A model generated the notes under the pieces. The model searched no databases, was not told the DNA's origin, and worked only from the letters and a program-made list of their open reading frames with translations. Below are positions 18,520-26,952 of a DNA stretch of 64,000 bases, piece after piece. Numbering within the stretch: the first letter of the stretch is position 1; each line of letters starts with the position of its first letter. A program made the position numbers and the translations under genes. Source of the DNA: Betaproteobacteria bacterium (GTDB lineage: Bacteria; Pseudomonadota; Gammaproteobacteria; Burkholderiales; Burkholderiaceae_C). Location: assembly GCA_013289985.1 (NCBI GenBank), contig JABCYW010000005.1, positions 31,344 to 95,343 of the forward strand, read 5' to 3'.

Positions 18520-18554
18520 AATCGAACGGTCGTTCGATTTCGTAAAAAACTATA
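18520..18554 (-). promoter_or_regulatory. Promoter -10 box with a 20-bp palindromic operator
   Basis: On the minus strand TATAGT (18554-18549) is followed 9 bases later by a perfect inverted repeat, AATCGAACG-AC-CGTTCGATT (plus-strand 18520-18539, 9-bp arms, 2-base centre). The site lies at or just after the expected transcription start of the GDSL esterase/ompW unit. Palindromes of this size and base make-up are typical TetR-family operators, so repression by a TetR-type regulator is likely (inference). No such regulator gene is in the window. Confidence 0.55.
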
Positions 18555-18670
18555 CCTATGCGGGTGTCGCGGAGCCTTGGGGACTAACCCTGTCGGCACC
18601 GCGCAAACAACACCACAAGTGCACGGGCTGCCCGCGTCATGCGCGGGCACATGCGCCGTGAAGAGCAAAG

Positions 18671-18704
18671 GGCCCTCCAACGGCGGTCGCGTCATTGGAG
18701 GGCC
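18671..18704 (-). terminator. Rho-independent terminator of the second GDSL-like gene
   Basis: Inverted repeat GGCCCTCCAA (18671-18680) and TTGGAGGGCC (18695-18704), 14-base loop. On the minus strand it is followed by CTTTGCTCTT, a T-rich run. It lies 60 bases after the stop of the gene ending at 18765. Confidence 0.65.
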
Positions 18705-18764
18705 ACTTGGTGCGGTGCAGCACCCTTCAGCGATCGACGGCGGCGCTCGCCGCGCGGCGCAGCG

Positions 18765-19751
18765 TCAGAACGGATTGGAGTGCGCGCGATTGACGGCCTG
18801 CGTGCCGATCTGTCCCTGCAGCACCGATCCGAGGTGGGTCGCATCGGCCCACAGGAAGCTGGCGTTGGCGACCTGGCCCGTGGACGGGTCGTTGCGCAGC
18901 GTGTCGTTGGTGCAGGTGGGCAGCGGGGCGGTGTCGAGGCAGCCGTAGCTCTGGTTGTCGAGCGAGATCAGGCCGTAGCTGCCCGGGCTGCGCACGGCGT
19001 TGTGCACGAGGTCGTCGACCAGCACGAGGCCGATCTTGCTGCCGTCGTTGACGATGTTGGTGCGCAGGCCGAGGTTGAACTGCGTGCTCATGTCCGACAG
19101 CAGCTTGGCGCGGTCGAAGTCACCGCGCTGCGATTCGACGTAGCCGTAGGGCGAGTAGCTCATGTCGGGCACGGTCAGCAGGATCACCTTCGCGCCGGCG
19201 TTGGCGATGGTGTTGACGACGCCCGCCAGCGTGGCGCCGGCTTCCTTCATGTCCGTCAGCAGCGTGGTCTGGTCGCCGGTGCCGTTGGCCTGGTAGGCGT
19301 TGAGGATGTCGTTCATGCCCACCCAGATCGTGACGATGTCGTTGTAGTTGAACGTGTCGCCGGCCTGGAACGCCGCGACCTTGTTGACCACGTCGCCCAC
19401 GGTGCCACCCACCGTCGTGAGGTCGATGGCGTTGATGTCGTTGGAGGCGTTGGCGTTGCAGTTGGCGAATACCAGGCCGTAGCTGTTCGCGAGCGACTGG
19501 TTCCAGATCGGGTTCTGCGTGCAATCGAGCTGCAGCGTGGTGCTCGAGATCTGGTTGATGCTGTACTTCAGGCCCTGTGCGCCCTCGAGTCGGCTGCTCT
19601 CGTCGCCGAAGCTGAGCAGGCGCGCCGGCGCGAAGGCCGTGACCTGGTAGGTGCCGCCCCCGCAGGACGCCAGTGCGGCCAAGGCGCCGACGGCGACCAG
19701 CCCTGCTGCCGCTCGCGTCGCGACGCGGCTCAGGTGTTCTCTAGAAAACAT
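18765..19751 (-). CDS. SGNH-hydrolase-like lipoprotein with altered GDSL motif
   Basis: 328 residues. Signal peptide with a lipobox (ALAALASC). It is the second SGNH-type protein in a row. Block I reads SFGDESSRLEG: GDES in place of GDSL, so the nucleophile position is shifted or replaced. Block III (WVGMNDIL) and block V (WADATHLGS, Asp and His) are present. Activity is therefore probable but not certain. The ATG at 19751 has GGAGAG 4 bases upstream; the frame stays open to 19868, but those residues do not look like a signal peptide. Confidence 0.8.
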   Translation of the reverse strand: MFSREHLSRVATRAAAGLVAVGALAALASCGGGTYQVTAFAPARLLSFGDESSRLEGAQGLKYSINQISSTTLQLDCTQNPIWNQSLANSYGLVFANCNANASNDINAIDLTTVGGTVGDVVNKVAAFQAGDTFNYNDIVTIWVGMNDILNAYQANGTGDQTTLLTDMKEAGATLAGVVNTIANAGAKVILLTVPDMSYSPYGYVESQRGDFDRAKLLSDMSTQFNLGLRTNIVNDGSKIGLVLVDDLVHNAVRSPGSYGLISLDNQSYGCLDTAPLPTCTNDTLRNDPSTGQVANASFLWADATHLGSVLQGQIGTQAVNRAHSNPF

Positions 19752-19822
19752 TCGCTCTCCTGTTTGATTCGGCTGGACACCGGCGCGCGTCAGGCACGCC
19801 GGCGTCCTCTGGATTTGGATCT

Positions 19823-20806
19823 CTATGCGGCGGCCGCGCGCTGCAAGCGGTCGCGGACGCCATCCCATGCCGGGGCATCGGGGGGCGTCTCGACCCAGAT
19901 AAGAGGGGTTCCGGTGGCGTCGAGTTCACGCAACGCAGAAAAAAGTTCGTGCGCCGCGGCGACCGGATTGTCCGGCATCACGCGATACGCACGCACCGAC
20001 CGGTCGGGCGTGACGGTGCGGAAATATACCGCCACCGGGTTAACGGTGGATTTCGCCAGCACGCCCAATGCGATGCGCAACTGGTCGGGCGGCATCAGCC
20101 GCAGCTTGGCGCGCGGCGCGTAGTGGGCCTCCAGCGTGCCCGAGGCGCGCGGCGCGTCGCGCCCGGCCTCGCGCAGCGGCTGGCCCAGCGCGGCCTCGAT
20201 CTGCTCGCGGGTGAGCACGCCCGGACGCAGCAGCGCGGGCGCGCCGCGGCTGCAGTCGACGATGGCCGATTCGATGCCGGCCTCGCACTCGCCGCCGTCG
20301 ACGATGGTCAGCGCGTCGCCGAATTCCTCGTGCACGTGCGCCGCGGTGGTGGGGCTGATGCGGCCGAAGCGGTTGGCGCTGGGGCCAGCCACGCCGGCCA
20401 CGCCGAGGGCCGCCGCCGCGGCGAGCAGTTCGCGCGCCACCGGGTGCGACGGGCAGCGCAGCCCGATGCTGGTCTGCCCGGCGGCCGCGGCCGTGCCCAT
20501 GCCCGAGCGGCGCGGCACGATCACCGTGAGCGGTCCGGGCCAGAACGCGTCGGCCAGCCTCCGCGCGGTGGCGGGCCACTCGCTGGCGAACGCGCGCGCG
20601 CCCTCCGCGTCGCCCACGTGGACGATCAGCGGATGGTCGGCCGGCCGGCCCTTGGCCGCGAAGATCTTCGCCACGGCCGCGTCGTCGTCGGCGCGCGCGC
20701 CCAGGCCGTACACCGTCTCGGTGGGAAACGCCACCAGCTCGCCCGCGGCCAGTTCGGCCGCGGCGCGCTGCAGCGCCGCCGAGTCGTTGCCGCCCACGAT
20801 GGCCAT
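19823..20806 (-). CDS. tsaC: L-threonylcarbamoyladenylate synthase (TsaC/Sua5)
   Basis: 327 residues, the long Sua5 form with an extra C-terminal SUA5 domain rather than the short TsaC. It makes threonylcarbamoyl-AMP from threonine, bicarbonate and ATP for t6A37 of tRNA. The YrdC domain (1 to about 200) shows VAFPTETVYGLGARA, KGRPADHPLIVH and GPSANRFGRISPT; RPGVLT and SGTLEAHYAPR mark the linker to the Sua5 domain. It overlaps purK by one base (TGATG) and ends the purE-purK-tsaC operon. Confidence 0.94.
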   Translation of the reverse strand: MAIVGGNDSAALQRAAAELAAGELVAFPTETVYGLGARADDDAAVAKIFAAKGRPADHPLIVHVGDAEGARAFASEWPATARRLADAFWPGPLTVIVPRRSGMGTAAAAGQTSIGLRCPSHPVARELLAAAAALGVAGVAGPSANRFGRISPTTAAHVHEEFGDALTIVDGGECEAGIESAIVDCSRGAPALLRPGVLTREQIEAALGQPLREAGRDAPRASGTLEAHYAPRAKLRLMPPDQLRIALGVLAKSTVNPVAVYFRTVTPDRSVRAYRVMPDNPVAAAHELFSALRELDATGTPLIWVETPPDAPAWDGVRDRLQRAAAA

Positions 20807-21969
20807 CAGAATCCTTGAAGCCCCAGCACGGCGGCGGCCGCGTTCGCGCGCTCGCGGGCGAGCGCGGGCGTGGCGGCGGTCACGGTGAGGTGGCCCATCT
20901 TGCGGCCGGGCCGCGCCTGCGTCTTGCCGTACAGGTGCAGGTGCATGCCCGGCAGCGCCAGCAGCGCGGCCCAGTCGGGCTCGCGCTCGCGGCCACCGTC
21001 GAACCACAGGTCGCCCAGCAGGTTGACCATCTCGCACGGCGAATGCTGGCGCGGCGTGACCAGGGGCAGGCGCGCCAGCGTGCGCACCTGCAGCTCGAAC
21101 TGCGACAGGTCGCAGGCGTCGATGCTGTAGTGGCCGGAGTTGTGCGGGCGCGGGGCCATCTCGTTGGCCACCAGCGAGCCGTCCTGCAGCACGAAGAACT
21201 CCACGCACAGCACGCCCACGTAGTCCATCGACTCGGCGATGGCCGTGGCGCGCGCGATGGCCTGGTCGGACTGCGCCTGCGTGACGTCGGGCGCCGGCAC
21301 CGTGGTGAGCGCGAGGATGCCCGAGCGGTGCAGGTTCTGCTGCACCGGCAGGTGCACCACCTGGCCGTCGGCGCCGCGCGCCACGAGGATGCTCAGCTCG
21401 TAGGCGAGCGGCAGGCGCTTCTCAAGCACGCAGGGCACCTGGCGCAGGTCGGCCCACGCGGCGGCCAGCGCCGCGCGGTCGGCGACCATCGCCTGGCCCT
21501 TGCCGTCGTAGCCCAGGCGCGCGGTCTTGAGGATGCCGGGCAGCAGGTCGTCGGCCACCGCCGCGAGCTGCTCCATCGTCTCGATGACGGCGTGCGGCGC
21601 GCACGGCACGCCGGCGCGTCCGAAGTGCGCCTTCTCGGCCGCGCGATCCTGGCAGATCGCCACGGCGGCGGCGGACGGCGCCACGGGGATGTCCTGCGCG
21701 AGCGAGGCCAGCGACGGCGCGGGCACGTTCTCGAATTCGGTGGTGACGGCGGCGCAGCGGCCGGCCATCTCGGCCAGCGCGCGCTCGTCGTCGTAGGGCG
21801 CACACAGCTGCGCGTGCGCGGCGGCGCCGGCGGGGCTGCGCGGGTCCGGGTCGAGCACCAGCGTGTCGTAGCCCAGCGTCTGCGCCGCGTGCACGAACAT
21901 GCGGCCCAGCTGGCCGCCGCCGAGCACGCCCAGCGTGGCGCCGGGCGGGAGCGGTAGCGCCTGCCTCAC
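20806..21969 (-). CDS. purK: 5-(carboxyamino)imidazole ribonucleotide synthase (GTG start)
   Basis: 387 residues. An ATP-grasp enzyme that carboxylates AIR with bicarbonate and ATP in purine synthesis. Seen: [30 protein letters not shown] at the N-terminus, [13 protein letters not shown], the ATP-grasp [19 protein letters not shown], and [19 protein letters not shown]. It starts at GTG 21969, overlapping the purE stop (GTGA). It is followed without a gap by tsaC. Confidence 0.96.
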   Translation of the reverse strand: MRQALPLPPGATLGVLGGGQLGRMFVHAAQTLGYDTLVLDPDPRSPAGAAAHAQLCAPYDDERALAEMAGRCAAVTTEFENVPAPSLASLAQDIPVAPSAAAVAICQDRAAEKAHFGRAGVPCAPHAVIETMEQLAAVADDLLPGILKTARLGYDGKGQAMVADRAALAAAWADLRQVPCVLEKRLPLAYELSILVARGADGQVVHLPVQQNLHRSGILALTTVPAPDVTQAQSDQAIARATAIAESMDYVGVLCVEFFVLQDGSLVANEMAPRPHNSGHYSIDACDLSQFELQVRTLARLPLVTPRQHSPCEMVNLLGDLWFDGGREREPDWAALLALPGMHLHLYGKTQARPGRKMGHLTVTAATPALARERANAAAAVLGLQGF

Positions 21970-22469
21970 TTGAGCTCCTGCGTCATCGCGCGGGCGACCT
22001 CGGTCTGCCGCGCGCGGAACGCCTCCAGCTTGCCGCGCAGCGCCTCGTCGCGGCTCGCGAGCATGGCCACGGCGAACAGCGCCGCGTTGGCCGCGCCGGC
22101 CGCGCCGATGGCGAAGGTGGCCACGGGAATGCCCTTGGGCATCTGGACGATGGAGTGCAGCGAATCGACGCCGTTGAGGTGCCGGGTGCCGCAGGGCACG
22201 CCCAGCACGGGCACGACGGTCTTGGCGGCCAGCATGCCCGGCAGGTGCGCGGCTCCGCCCGCCCCAGCGATGATCGCCTGGAGGCCGCGCCCGACGGCGC
22301 CTTCGGCATACGCGAACATGTCGTCGGGCATGCGATGTGCAGAGACGACGCGCGCCTCGAAGGGAATGGCGAACTCGGCGAGAATGTCGGCAGCCGCCTT
22401 CATCGTCTCCCAGTCGCTGGCCGACCCCATGACGACGCCGACCGCAGGCGAGGCACTATTCAAGATCAC
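21966..22469 (-). CDS. purE: N5-carboxyaminoimidazole ribonucleotide mutase (non-ATG start)
   Basis: About 165-167 residues. It rearranges N5-CAIR to CAIR, the step after PurK. Signature blocks: [53 protein letters not shown] and [36 protein letters not shown]. No in-frame ATG lies at the right place. The start is GTG at 22469 or, better spaced from GGGAG, TTG at 22463. It is divergent from the thioredoxin-like gene at 22516. Confidence 0.95.
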   Translation of the reverse strand: MILNSASPAVGVVMGSASDWETMKAAADILAEFAIPFEARVVSAHRMPDDMFAYAEGAVGRGLQAIIAGAGGAAHLPGMLAAKTVVPVLGVPCGTRHLNGVDSLHSIVQMPKGIPVATFAIGAAGAANAALFAVAMLASRDEALRGKLEAFRARQTEVARAMTQELK

Positions 22470-22515
22470 TCCCGGTAAAACAACGATTTTAGCCGGGGCA
22501 CGGACAAAGCCCCCC

Positions 22516-23484
22516 ATGATAGACATCACGCTCCAGAATTTCGAGAACGACCTGCTGCAGGATTCCATGCAGCAGCCCATCCTTCTGGACATCTGGGCGC
22601 CCTGGTGCGGCCCCTGCCGCAGCCTGGGTCCGATGCTTGAAAAGCTGGAGGCGGCCTACGGCGGCCGCTTCAAGCTCGCCAAGCTCAACAGCGACGACCA
22701 GCCCGAGATCGCCGGCCAGCTGAGCCAGGCCTTCGGCGTGCGCTCCATCCCGTTCTGCGTCATGTTCAACCAGGGCCAGCCGGTGGACGGCTTCGTGGGC
22801 GCGATCCCCGAGAGCGACATCCGCGCCTTCCTCGACAAGCACGTGCCCGGCGAGGACGAGTTCGCGGCCGAATCCGACGCCGAAGCCGCCGAGGCGCTGC
22901 TGGCCGAGGGCGACACCGACTCCGCGCTGGCCAAGCTGCAGGAGGCGGTGGCCATCGACCCGGCCAACGAGTCGGCCCGCTTCGACTACATCCGCCTGCT
23001 CATCGAGACGAGCCGCAGTAACCCCGAGCTGCTGGCGCAGGCGCGCCAGGCCTACCAGCCGGTGGCGCAGCGCGTGCTGCCCAACGCCCGTTTCGACGCC
23101 ATCGGCCACTGGCTGGACGCCAGCGAGAAGGCCGCCGCGGCCCGTTCGCACGACGAGCTGGCCGCCGCCATCGCCGCCAACAGGCGCGACTTCGACGCCC
23201 GCTTCGAGCTGGCGCAGACGTACTTCGCCGCCGGCGCCTTCACCCAGGCGCTCGACGAGCTGCTGGAGATCCTGATGCGCGACAAGTCGTGGAACGACGA
23301 GCTGGCGCGCAAGGTCTACGTGGGCATCCTCGAGCTGATGACCAAGCCGGCGCCCAAGCCCGTGGCCGACAAGGCCGCGGCGGACAAGCCCAAGCTGGAA
23401 CTGACGGGCCACTCCGCGGCCGTGGGCGCGGATCCGGTCATCGACCAGTACCGCCGCCGGCTGAGCATGACCGTCCTCAGCTGA
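22516..23484 (+). CDS. CnoX/YbbN-like thioredoxin-TPR protein
   Basis: 322 residues. An N-terminal thioredoxin domain (1 to about 110) with active site WCGPC (Cys31, Cys34) is followed by a helical TPR-type region (about 118-285) and a Lys/Pro/Ala-rich tail. The layout is that of CnoX (YbbN), the chaperedoxin that protects proteins from hypochlorite-type oxidation and passes them to GroEL. E. coli CnoX has lost the classical CxxC; this one has it, so it should also be redox-active. Translation starts at ATG 22516, divergent from purE. Confidence 0.88.
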   Translation: MIDITLQNFENDLLQDSMQQPILLDIWAPWCGPCRSLGPMLEKLEAAYGGRFKLAKLNSDDQPEIAGQLSQAFGVRSIPFCVMFNQGQPVDGFVGAIPESDIRAFLDKHVPGEDEFAAESDAEAAEALLAEGDTDSALAKLQEAVAIDPANESARFDYIRLLIETSRSNPELLAQARQAYQPVAQRVLPNARFDAIGHWLDASEKAAAARSHDELAAAIAANRRDFDARFELAQTYFAAGAFTQALDELLEILMRDKSWNDELARKVYVGILELMTKPAPKPVADKAAADKPKLELTGHSAAVGADPVIDQYRRRLSMTVLS

Positions 23485-24568
23485 AGTCGACGGTCGCGAG
23501 CGCCCCGGCCCAGACGCGCTGCTCGGCGCGGTGGCGCTCCAGCGCGGCCTGCGCCTCGCGCGCGTGCGCGTCCGCCTGCTCGGGACGCCCCAGCGCGCGC
23601 GTGGCCGCGGCCAGGCGCGCGTGCGTGGCGGCCACGTCGTCGTGCTCGGTCATCAACGGCATCGCCGCGTTGACCGCTCGCAGCCGCTTCGCGGCCTCCT
23701 CCATGCGGCCCAGCTTCACCTCGGCGAACAGCGCGTCGGCCAGGAAGCGTGCCTCGCGGTGGACCTGCCCTTCGGCGCGGGCGCGCGGCAGCTGGGCGTC
23801 GAACAGGACGATGGCCGCGTCGTACTGGCCCAGCACCGTCATCAGCTGGGCGCGCAGCAGCGGCACCTCGGCCATCAACTGGCCGTTGCCCACGCCGGCG
23901 TCGTAGTTGCCCGTGGACTCGGCCTCCAGCAGCACGCGTTGCGCGTCGGCCAGGTCGGCGCGCTCGAACGCCCCCTCCAGGCTGATGCGACCGGCCTGGA
24001 ACGCGGCCATGTTGTGCAGCAGCACGCTCACCAGCGACACGTCGCCCTCGGTGGCCGCGTGCTGGCGCGCCACCTTGTACCAGGGGATGGCCCGGCCGTC
24101 GTCGCCGGCCACGCGCCAGGCGCTGGCCACCACGAGGGCGGCGCGGGCGCGGGCGGCGTGGCTGTCGGCCGGCGCCGTGCGCAGGGCTTCCCGTGCGTGG
24201 GCCACGGTGGCCGCGACGTCGCTCGCGTTGAAGTCGGCCATCGCCAGCCACGCGGCGCACAACGCGTGCAGATCGGCGTCGCCCGCCGTGGCGGCGAGGT
24301 CGTAGGCGCGGCGGAACTTGGCGCGCGCGGTGGGATTGAGCGACTCGCAGTGCTCGATGAGCCCGTCGACGAACGCCACCCACGCCGAGAGCACCGGGTT
24401 GCGCAGGCGCTGGCTCTGCGAGCGCAGTCCGGCGAGCGCGAAGCGCGCCTCGGAGAACTGGCCGTGCCGCGCCAGCACCGCGGCCCGGCGCGACTTGAGG
24501 CATTCGCGCTCGAACACCTCCTCGGCCTGGGCGATCTGCGCGTCGAGTCGTTCGAGCAGGCGGGACAT
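23477..24568 (-). CDS. Alpha-helical repeat (TPR-like) protein of unknown function
   Basis: 363 residues, almost wholly helical and rich in Ala, Leu, Arg and Asp, with a loose 34-40-residue period (LARHGQFSEARFALAGLRS; AREALRTAPADSHAARARAAL; QLMTVLGQYDAAIVLFDAQL; ADALFAEVKLGRMEEAAKRL). It is probably a cytoplasmic TPR-type scaffold. No signal peptide or enzyme motif is seen. It directly follows purC, and its 3-prime end overlaps the end of the convergent cnoX-like gene by 8 bases. The ATG at 24568 has no clear ribosome binding site; a TTG at 24598 overlapping the purC stop (TTGA) is a possible coupled start. Confidence 0.7.
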   Translation of the reverse strand: MSRLLERLDAQIAQAEEVFERECLKSRRAAVLARHGQFSEARFALAGLRSQSQRLRNPVLSAWVAFVDGLIEHCESLNPTARAKFRRAYDLAATAGDADLHALCAAWLAMADFNASDVAATVAHAREALRTAPADSHAARARAALVVASAWRVAGDDGRAIPWYKVARQHAATEGDVSLVSVLLHNMAAFQAGRISLEGAFERADLADAQRVLLEAESTGNYDAGVGNGQLMAEVPLLRAQLMTVLGQYDAAIVLFDAQLPRARAEGQVHREARFLADALFAEVKLGRMEEAAKRLRAVNAAMPLMTEHDDVAATHARLAAATRALGRPEQADAHAREAQAALERHRAEQRVWAGALATVDFS

Positions 24569-24594
24569 GTGCTGCAGCAAGGCGGTGGCGTACT

Positions 24595-25491
24595 TCAACC
24601 GGCCAGGCGCTCGAAGGCTTCGCGATACTTGGCCGCCGTGCGCTCGCCCACTTCCGCGGGCATGGCCGGCGCGGGCGCCTTCTTGTTCCAGGGCTGGCCG
24701 TCGATGCGCACCGACTCGAGCCAGTCGCGCACGAACTGCTTGTCGAAACTGGGCGGGTTCTGGCCCTCCACGTAGCCTTCCACCGGCCAGTAGCGCGAGG
24801 AGTCGGGCGTGAGCACCTCGTCCATCAGCGTGAGCGTGCCCTGCTCGTCGAGGCCGAACTCGAACTTGGTGTCGGCGATGATGATGCCCTTGGTGAGGGC
24901 GTAGGCGGCGGCACGCTCGTACAGCGCGATCGAGGCGTCGCGCACCTGGTTGGCGAGCTCGTTGCCGATCATGGCCGAGGCCACCGTGAACGAGATGTTC
25001 TCGTCGTGCTCGCCGGCCTCGGCCTTCGTGGCCGGCGTGAAGATGGGCTCGGGCAGCTTGGAGGCGTTCTTCAGGCCGGCGGGCAGCGGCACGCCGCACA
25101 CCGACTGGCTCTCCTGGTACTCCTTCCAGCCGGAGCCCGCCAGGTAGCCGCGCACCACCGCCTCGATGGGCAGCGGCTTCAGGCGCTTGACCAGCATCGA
25201 GCGCTCCAGCACCTGCGCCACCTCGTCGGGCTGCACCACCGATTCCGGCGCGTGGCCGGTGAGGTGGTTGGGGACGATGCCCTCGAGCTTGTCGAACCAG
25301 AACAGCGCCATCTGCGTGAGCAGCGCGCCCTTGCCGGGAATGGGCTCGCCCAGGATGACGTCGAACGCCGACAGGCGATCAGTGGCCACCATGAGGATGC
25401 GGTCGTCGCCGACCGCGTAGTTGTCGCGCACCTTGCCGCGCGCGAGCAGCGGCAGGGAATGGATGGACGTGGTGAGCAGCGCGGCGGTCAT
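24595..25491 (-). CDS. purC: Phosphoribosylaminoimidazole-succinocarboxamide synthase (SAICAR synthetase)
   Basis: 298 residues. It joins aspartate to CAIR with ATP in purine synthesis. Family blocks: [92 protein letters not shown] and [10 protein letters not shown]. The ATG at 25491 is used; the longer frame from 25515 adds only 8 residues. It is separated from purE/purK by the TPR-like gene and the divergent cnoX-like gene. Confidence 0.96.
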   Translation of the reverse strand: MTAALLTTSIHSLPLLARGKVRDNYAVGDDRILMVATDRLSAFDVILGEPIPGKGALLTQMALFWFDKLEGIVPNHLTGHAPESVVQPDEVAQVLERSMLVKRLKPLPIEAVVRGYLAGSGWKEYQESQSVCGVPLPAGLKNASKLPEPIFTPATKAEAGEHDENISFTVASAMIGNELANQVRDASIALYERAAAYALTKGIIIADTKFEFGLDEQGTLTLMDEVLTPDSSRYWPVEGYVEGQNPPSFDKQFVRDWLESVRIDGQPWNKKAPAPAMPAEVGERTAAKYREAFERLAG

Positions 25492-25566
25492 GTCTTGGCA
25501 GGCGGGAGGCGGCAAAACCCGTATTGTGCCTTCCCGCTTTACAGAAGTGTCAGGCCGCGAGCTCGC

Positions 25567-26631
25567 TCAGGCGACTGTTTGCGCCAGTTCACCGCTGGCG
25601 TACTTGGCGGCGACCACCTGCAGCGTGTCCGTCCTGATCTTGCCGGCCTGCCCTTCGCAGCCGAACTCCATGTAGCGCTGGCGGCAGATCTTCCTGGCGG
25701 CCTCGCGCGCCGGCTTGAGGTAGTCGCGCGGGTCGAACTTGTCCGGGTTCTCGAACAGGTACTGGCGGATCGCGCCGGTCATCGCGAGGCGGATGTCGGT
25801 GTCGATGTTGATCTTGCGCACGCCGTGCTTGATGGCTTCCTGGATCTCTTCCACGGGCACGCCGTAGGTCTCCTTCATCGCGCCGCCGAACTGGCGGATG
25901 ATGGCCAGCAGCTCCTGCGGCACCGACGACGAGCCGTGCATCACCAGGTGGGTGTTGGGGATCCGGCGGTGGATCTCCTTGATGCGGTTGATGGCCAGGA
26001 TGTCGCCCGTGGGCTTGCGCGTGAACTTGTAGGCGCCGTGGCTGGTGCCGATGGCGATGGCCAGGGCGTCGAGCTGCGTGCGCCTGACGAAGTCGGCGGC
26101 CTGCTCGGGGTCGGTCAGCAGCTGGTCCATCGTCATCGTGGCGTCGGTGCCGTGGCCGTCCTCCTTGTCGCCCTTCATCGTCTCGAGCGAGCCGAGGCAG
26201 CCCAGTTCGCCCTCGACGGTGATGCCGCGCGCGTGCGCCATCTCCACCACGGCGCGGGTGACGTCGACGTTGTAGTCGTAGCTGGCGATGGTCTTGCCGT
26301 CGGCCTGCAGCGAGCCGTCCATCATCACCGAGCTGAAGCCGAGGTCCATCGCGCCGCGGCACACCTCGGGGTTCTGCCCGTGGTCCTGGTGCATCACCAG
26401 CGGGATCTGCGGCCAGCTCTCGGTGGCGGCCTGGATCAGGTGCTTGATGAACGGCTCGCCGGCGTACTTGCGGGCGCCGGCCGACGCCTGCAGGATGACC
26501 GGCGCGCCCACCTCGGCCGCGGCCGTCATCACCGCCTGCACCTGCTCGAGGTTGTTGACGTTGAAGGCGGGGATGCCGTAGCCGTTCTCGGCGGCGTGGT
26601 CCAACAACTGGCGCATGGAAACGACGGGCAT
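25567..26631 (-). CDS. fba: Fructose-bisphosphate aldolase, class II
   Basis: 354 residues, a class IIA zinc aldolase of the Calvin-cycle type (CbbA/Fba subtype). It splits fructose-1,6-bisphosphate into GAP and DHAP. Blocks: [26 protein letters not shown] (zinc-binding His, Asp), [30 protein letters not shown] and [17 protein letters not shown]. The ATG at 26631 has AGGA 6 bases upstream. TAAAAT at about 26733 (minus strand) is a likely -10 box. With pgk and pyk it makes a glycolysis cluster. Confidence 0.97.
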   Translation of the reverse strand: MPVVSMRQLLDHAAENGYGIPAFNVNNLEQVQAVMTAAAEVGAPVILQASAGARKYAGEPFIKHLIQAATESWPQIPLVMHQDHGQNPEVCRGAMDLGFSSVMMDGSLQADGKTIASYDYNVDVTRAVVEMAHARGITVEGELGCLGSLETMKGDKEDGHGTDATMTMDQLLTDPEQAADFVRRTQLDALAIAIGTSHGAYKFTRKPTGDILAINRIKEIHRRIPNTHLVMHGSSSVPQELLAIIRQFGGAMKETYGVPVEEIQEAIKHGVRKINIDTDIRLAMTGAIRQYLFENPDKFDPRDYLKPAREAARKICRQRYMEFGCEGQAGKIRTDTLQVVAAKYASGELAQTVA

Positions 26632-26756
26632 GGGAAGTCCTTTGGAGGATGAAAGCAGATGGCGTTCCGGCACGGCGAACGGTGCCATGAATTCAGGCGG
26701 CGCGGTGATGTAACCGCGCCGTAACTTGCCCATTTTAGGGGGTCGGCTACCGGACC

Positions 26757-26952
26757 GCATAATTGCCGCTGGCCCGCCAACGCAACGACGAGTCTCCGAT
26801 GGCCTTTTCCTGGTTCAACACGTAGCGGGCGTAACCCGGCCAAGCTGAGAACTCGGCCGGTTTTCCGGCCCTGTTCGCCGGGATCCGCGCGTTCAGGTCC
26901 GGGAAACTCCGTCGAGTTGAGCCGCCGTCCCGAGGCGGCCCGGAGATTCCTG
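26757..26952 (+). promoter_or_regulatory. Attenuator-like leader of the HTH/ATPase/DUF4325 gene
   Basis: Together with 26632-26756 (the fba promoter side) this fills a 321-base gap without a long gene. A CATAAT at 26757-26762 may be a -10 box. An 8-codon ORF (26799-26825) encodes MAFSWFNT. Ten bases after its stop come three short arms: CCGGCC (26836-26841), GGCCGG (26855-26860) and CCGGCC (26865-26870). The middle arm can pair with either the first or the third, so two hairpins exclude each other. A further hairpin, GCCGCC/GGCGGC, lies just before the ribosome binding site (GGAG at 26942). No U-run follows the second hairpin. Confidence 0.45.
26799..26825 (+). CDS. Candidate 8-codon leader peptide
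   Basis: ATG GCC TTT TCC TGG TTC AAC ACG TAG, giving MAFSWFNT with one Trp and two Phe codons. The upstream GACGAG is only a weak ribosome binding site. Its place between a likely -10 box and two exclusive hairpins is the reason to list it. It may be chance. Confidence 0.3.
   Translation: MAFSWFNT

Noticed and set aside
26865..26880. Rho-independent terminator after the leader ORF
   Set aside because: The hairpin is there but no T-run follows; reported only as an alternative-pairing leader.
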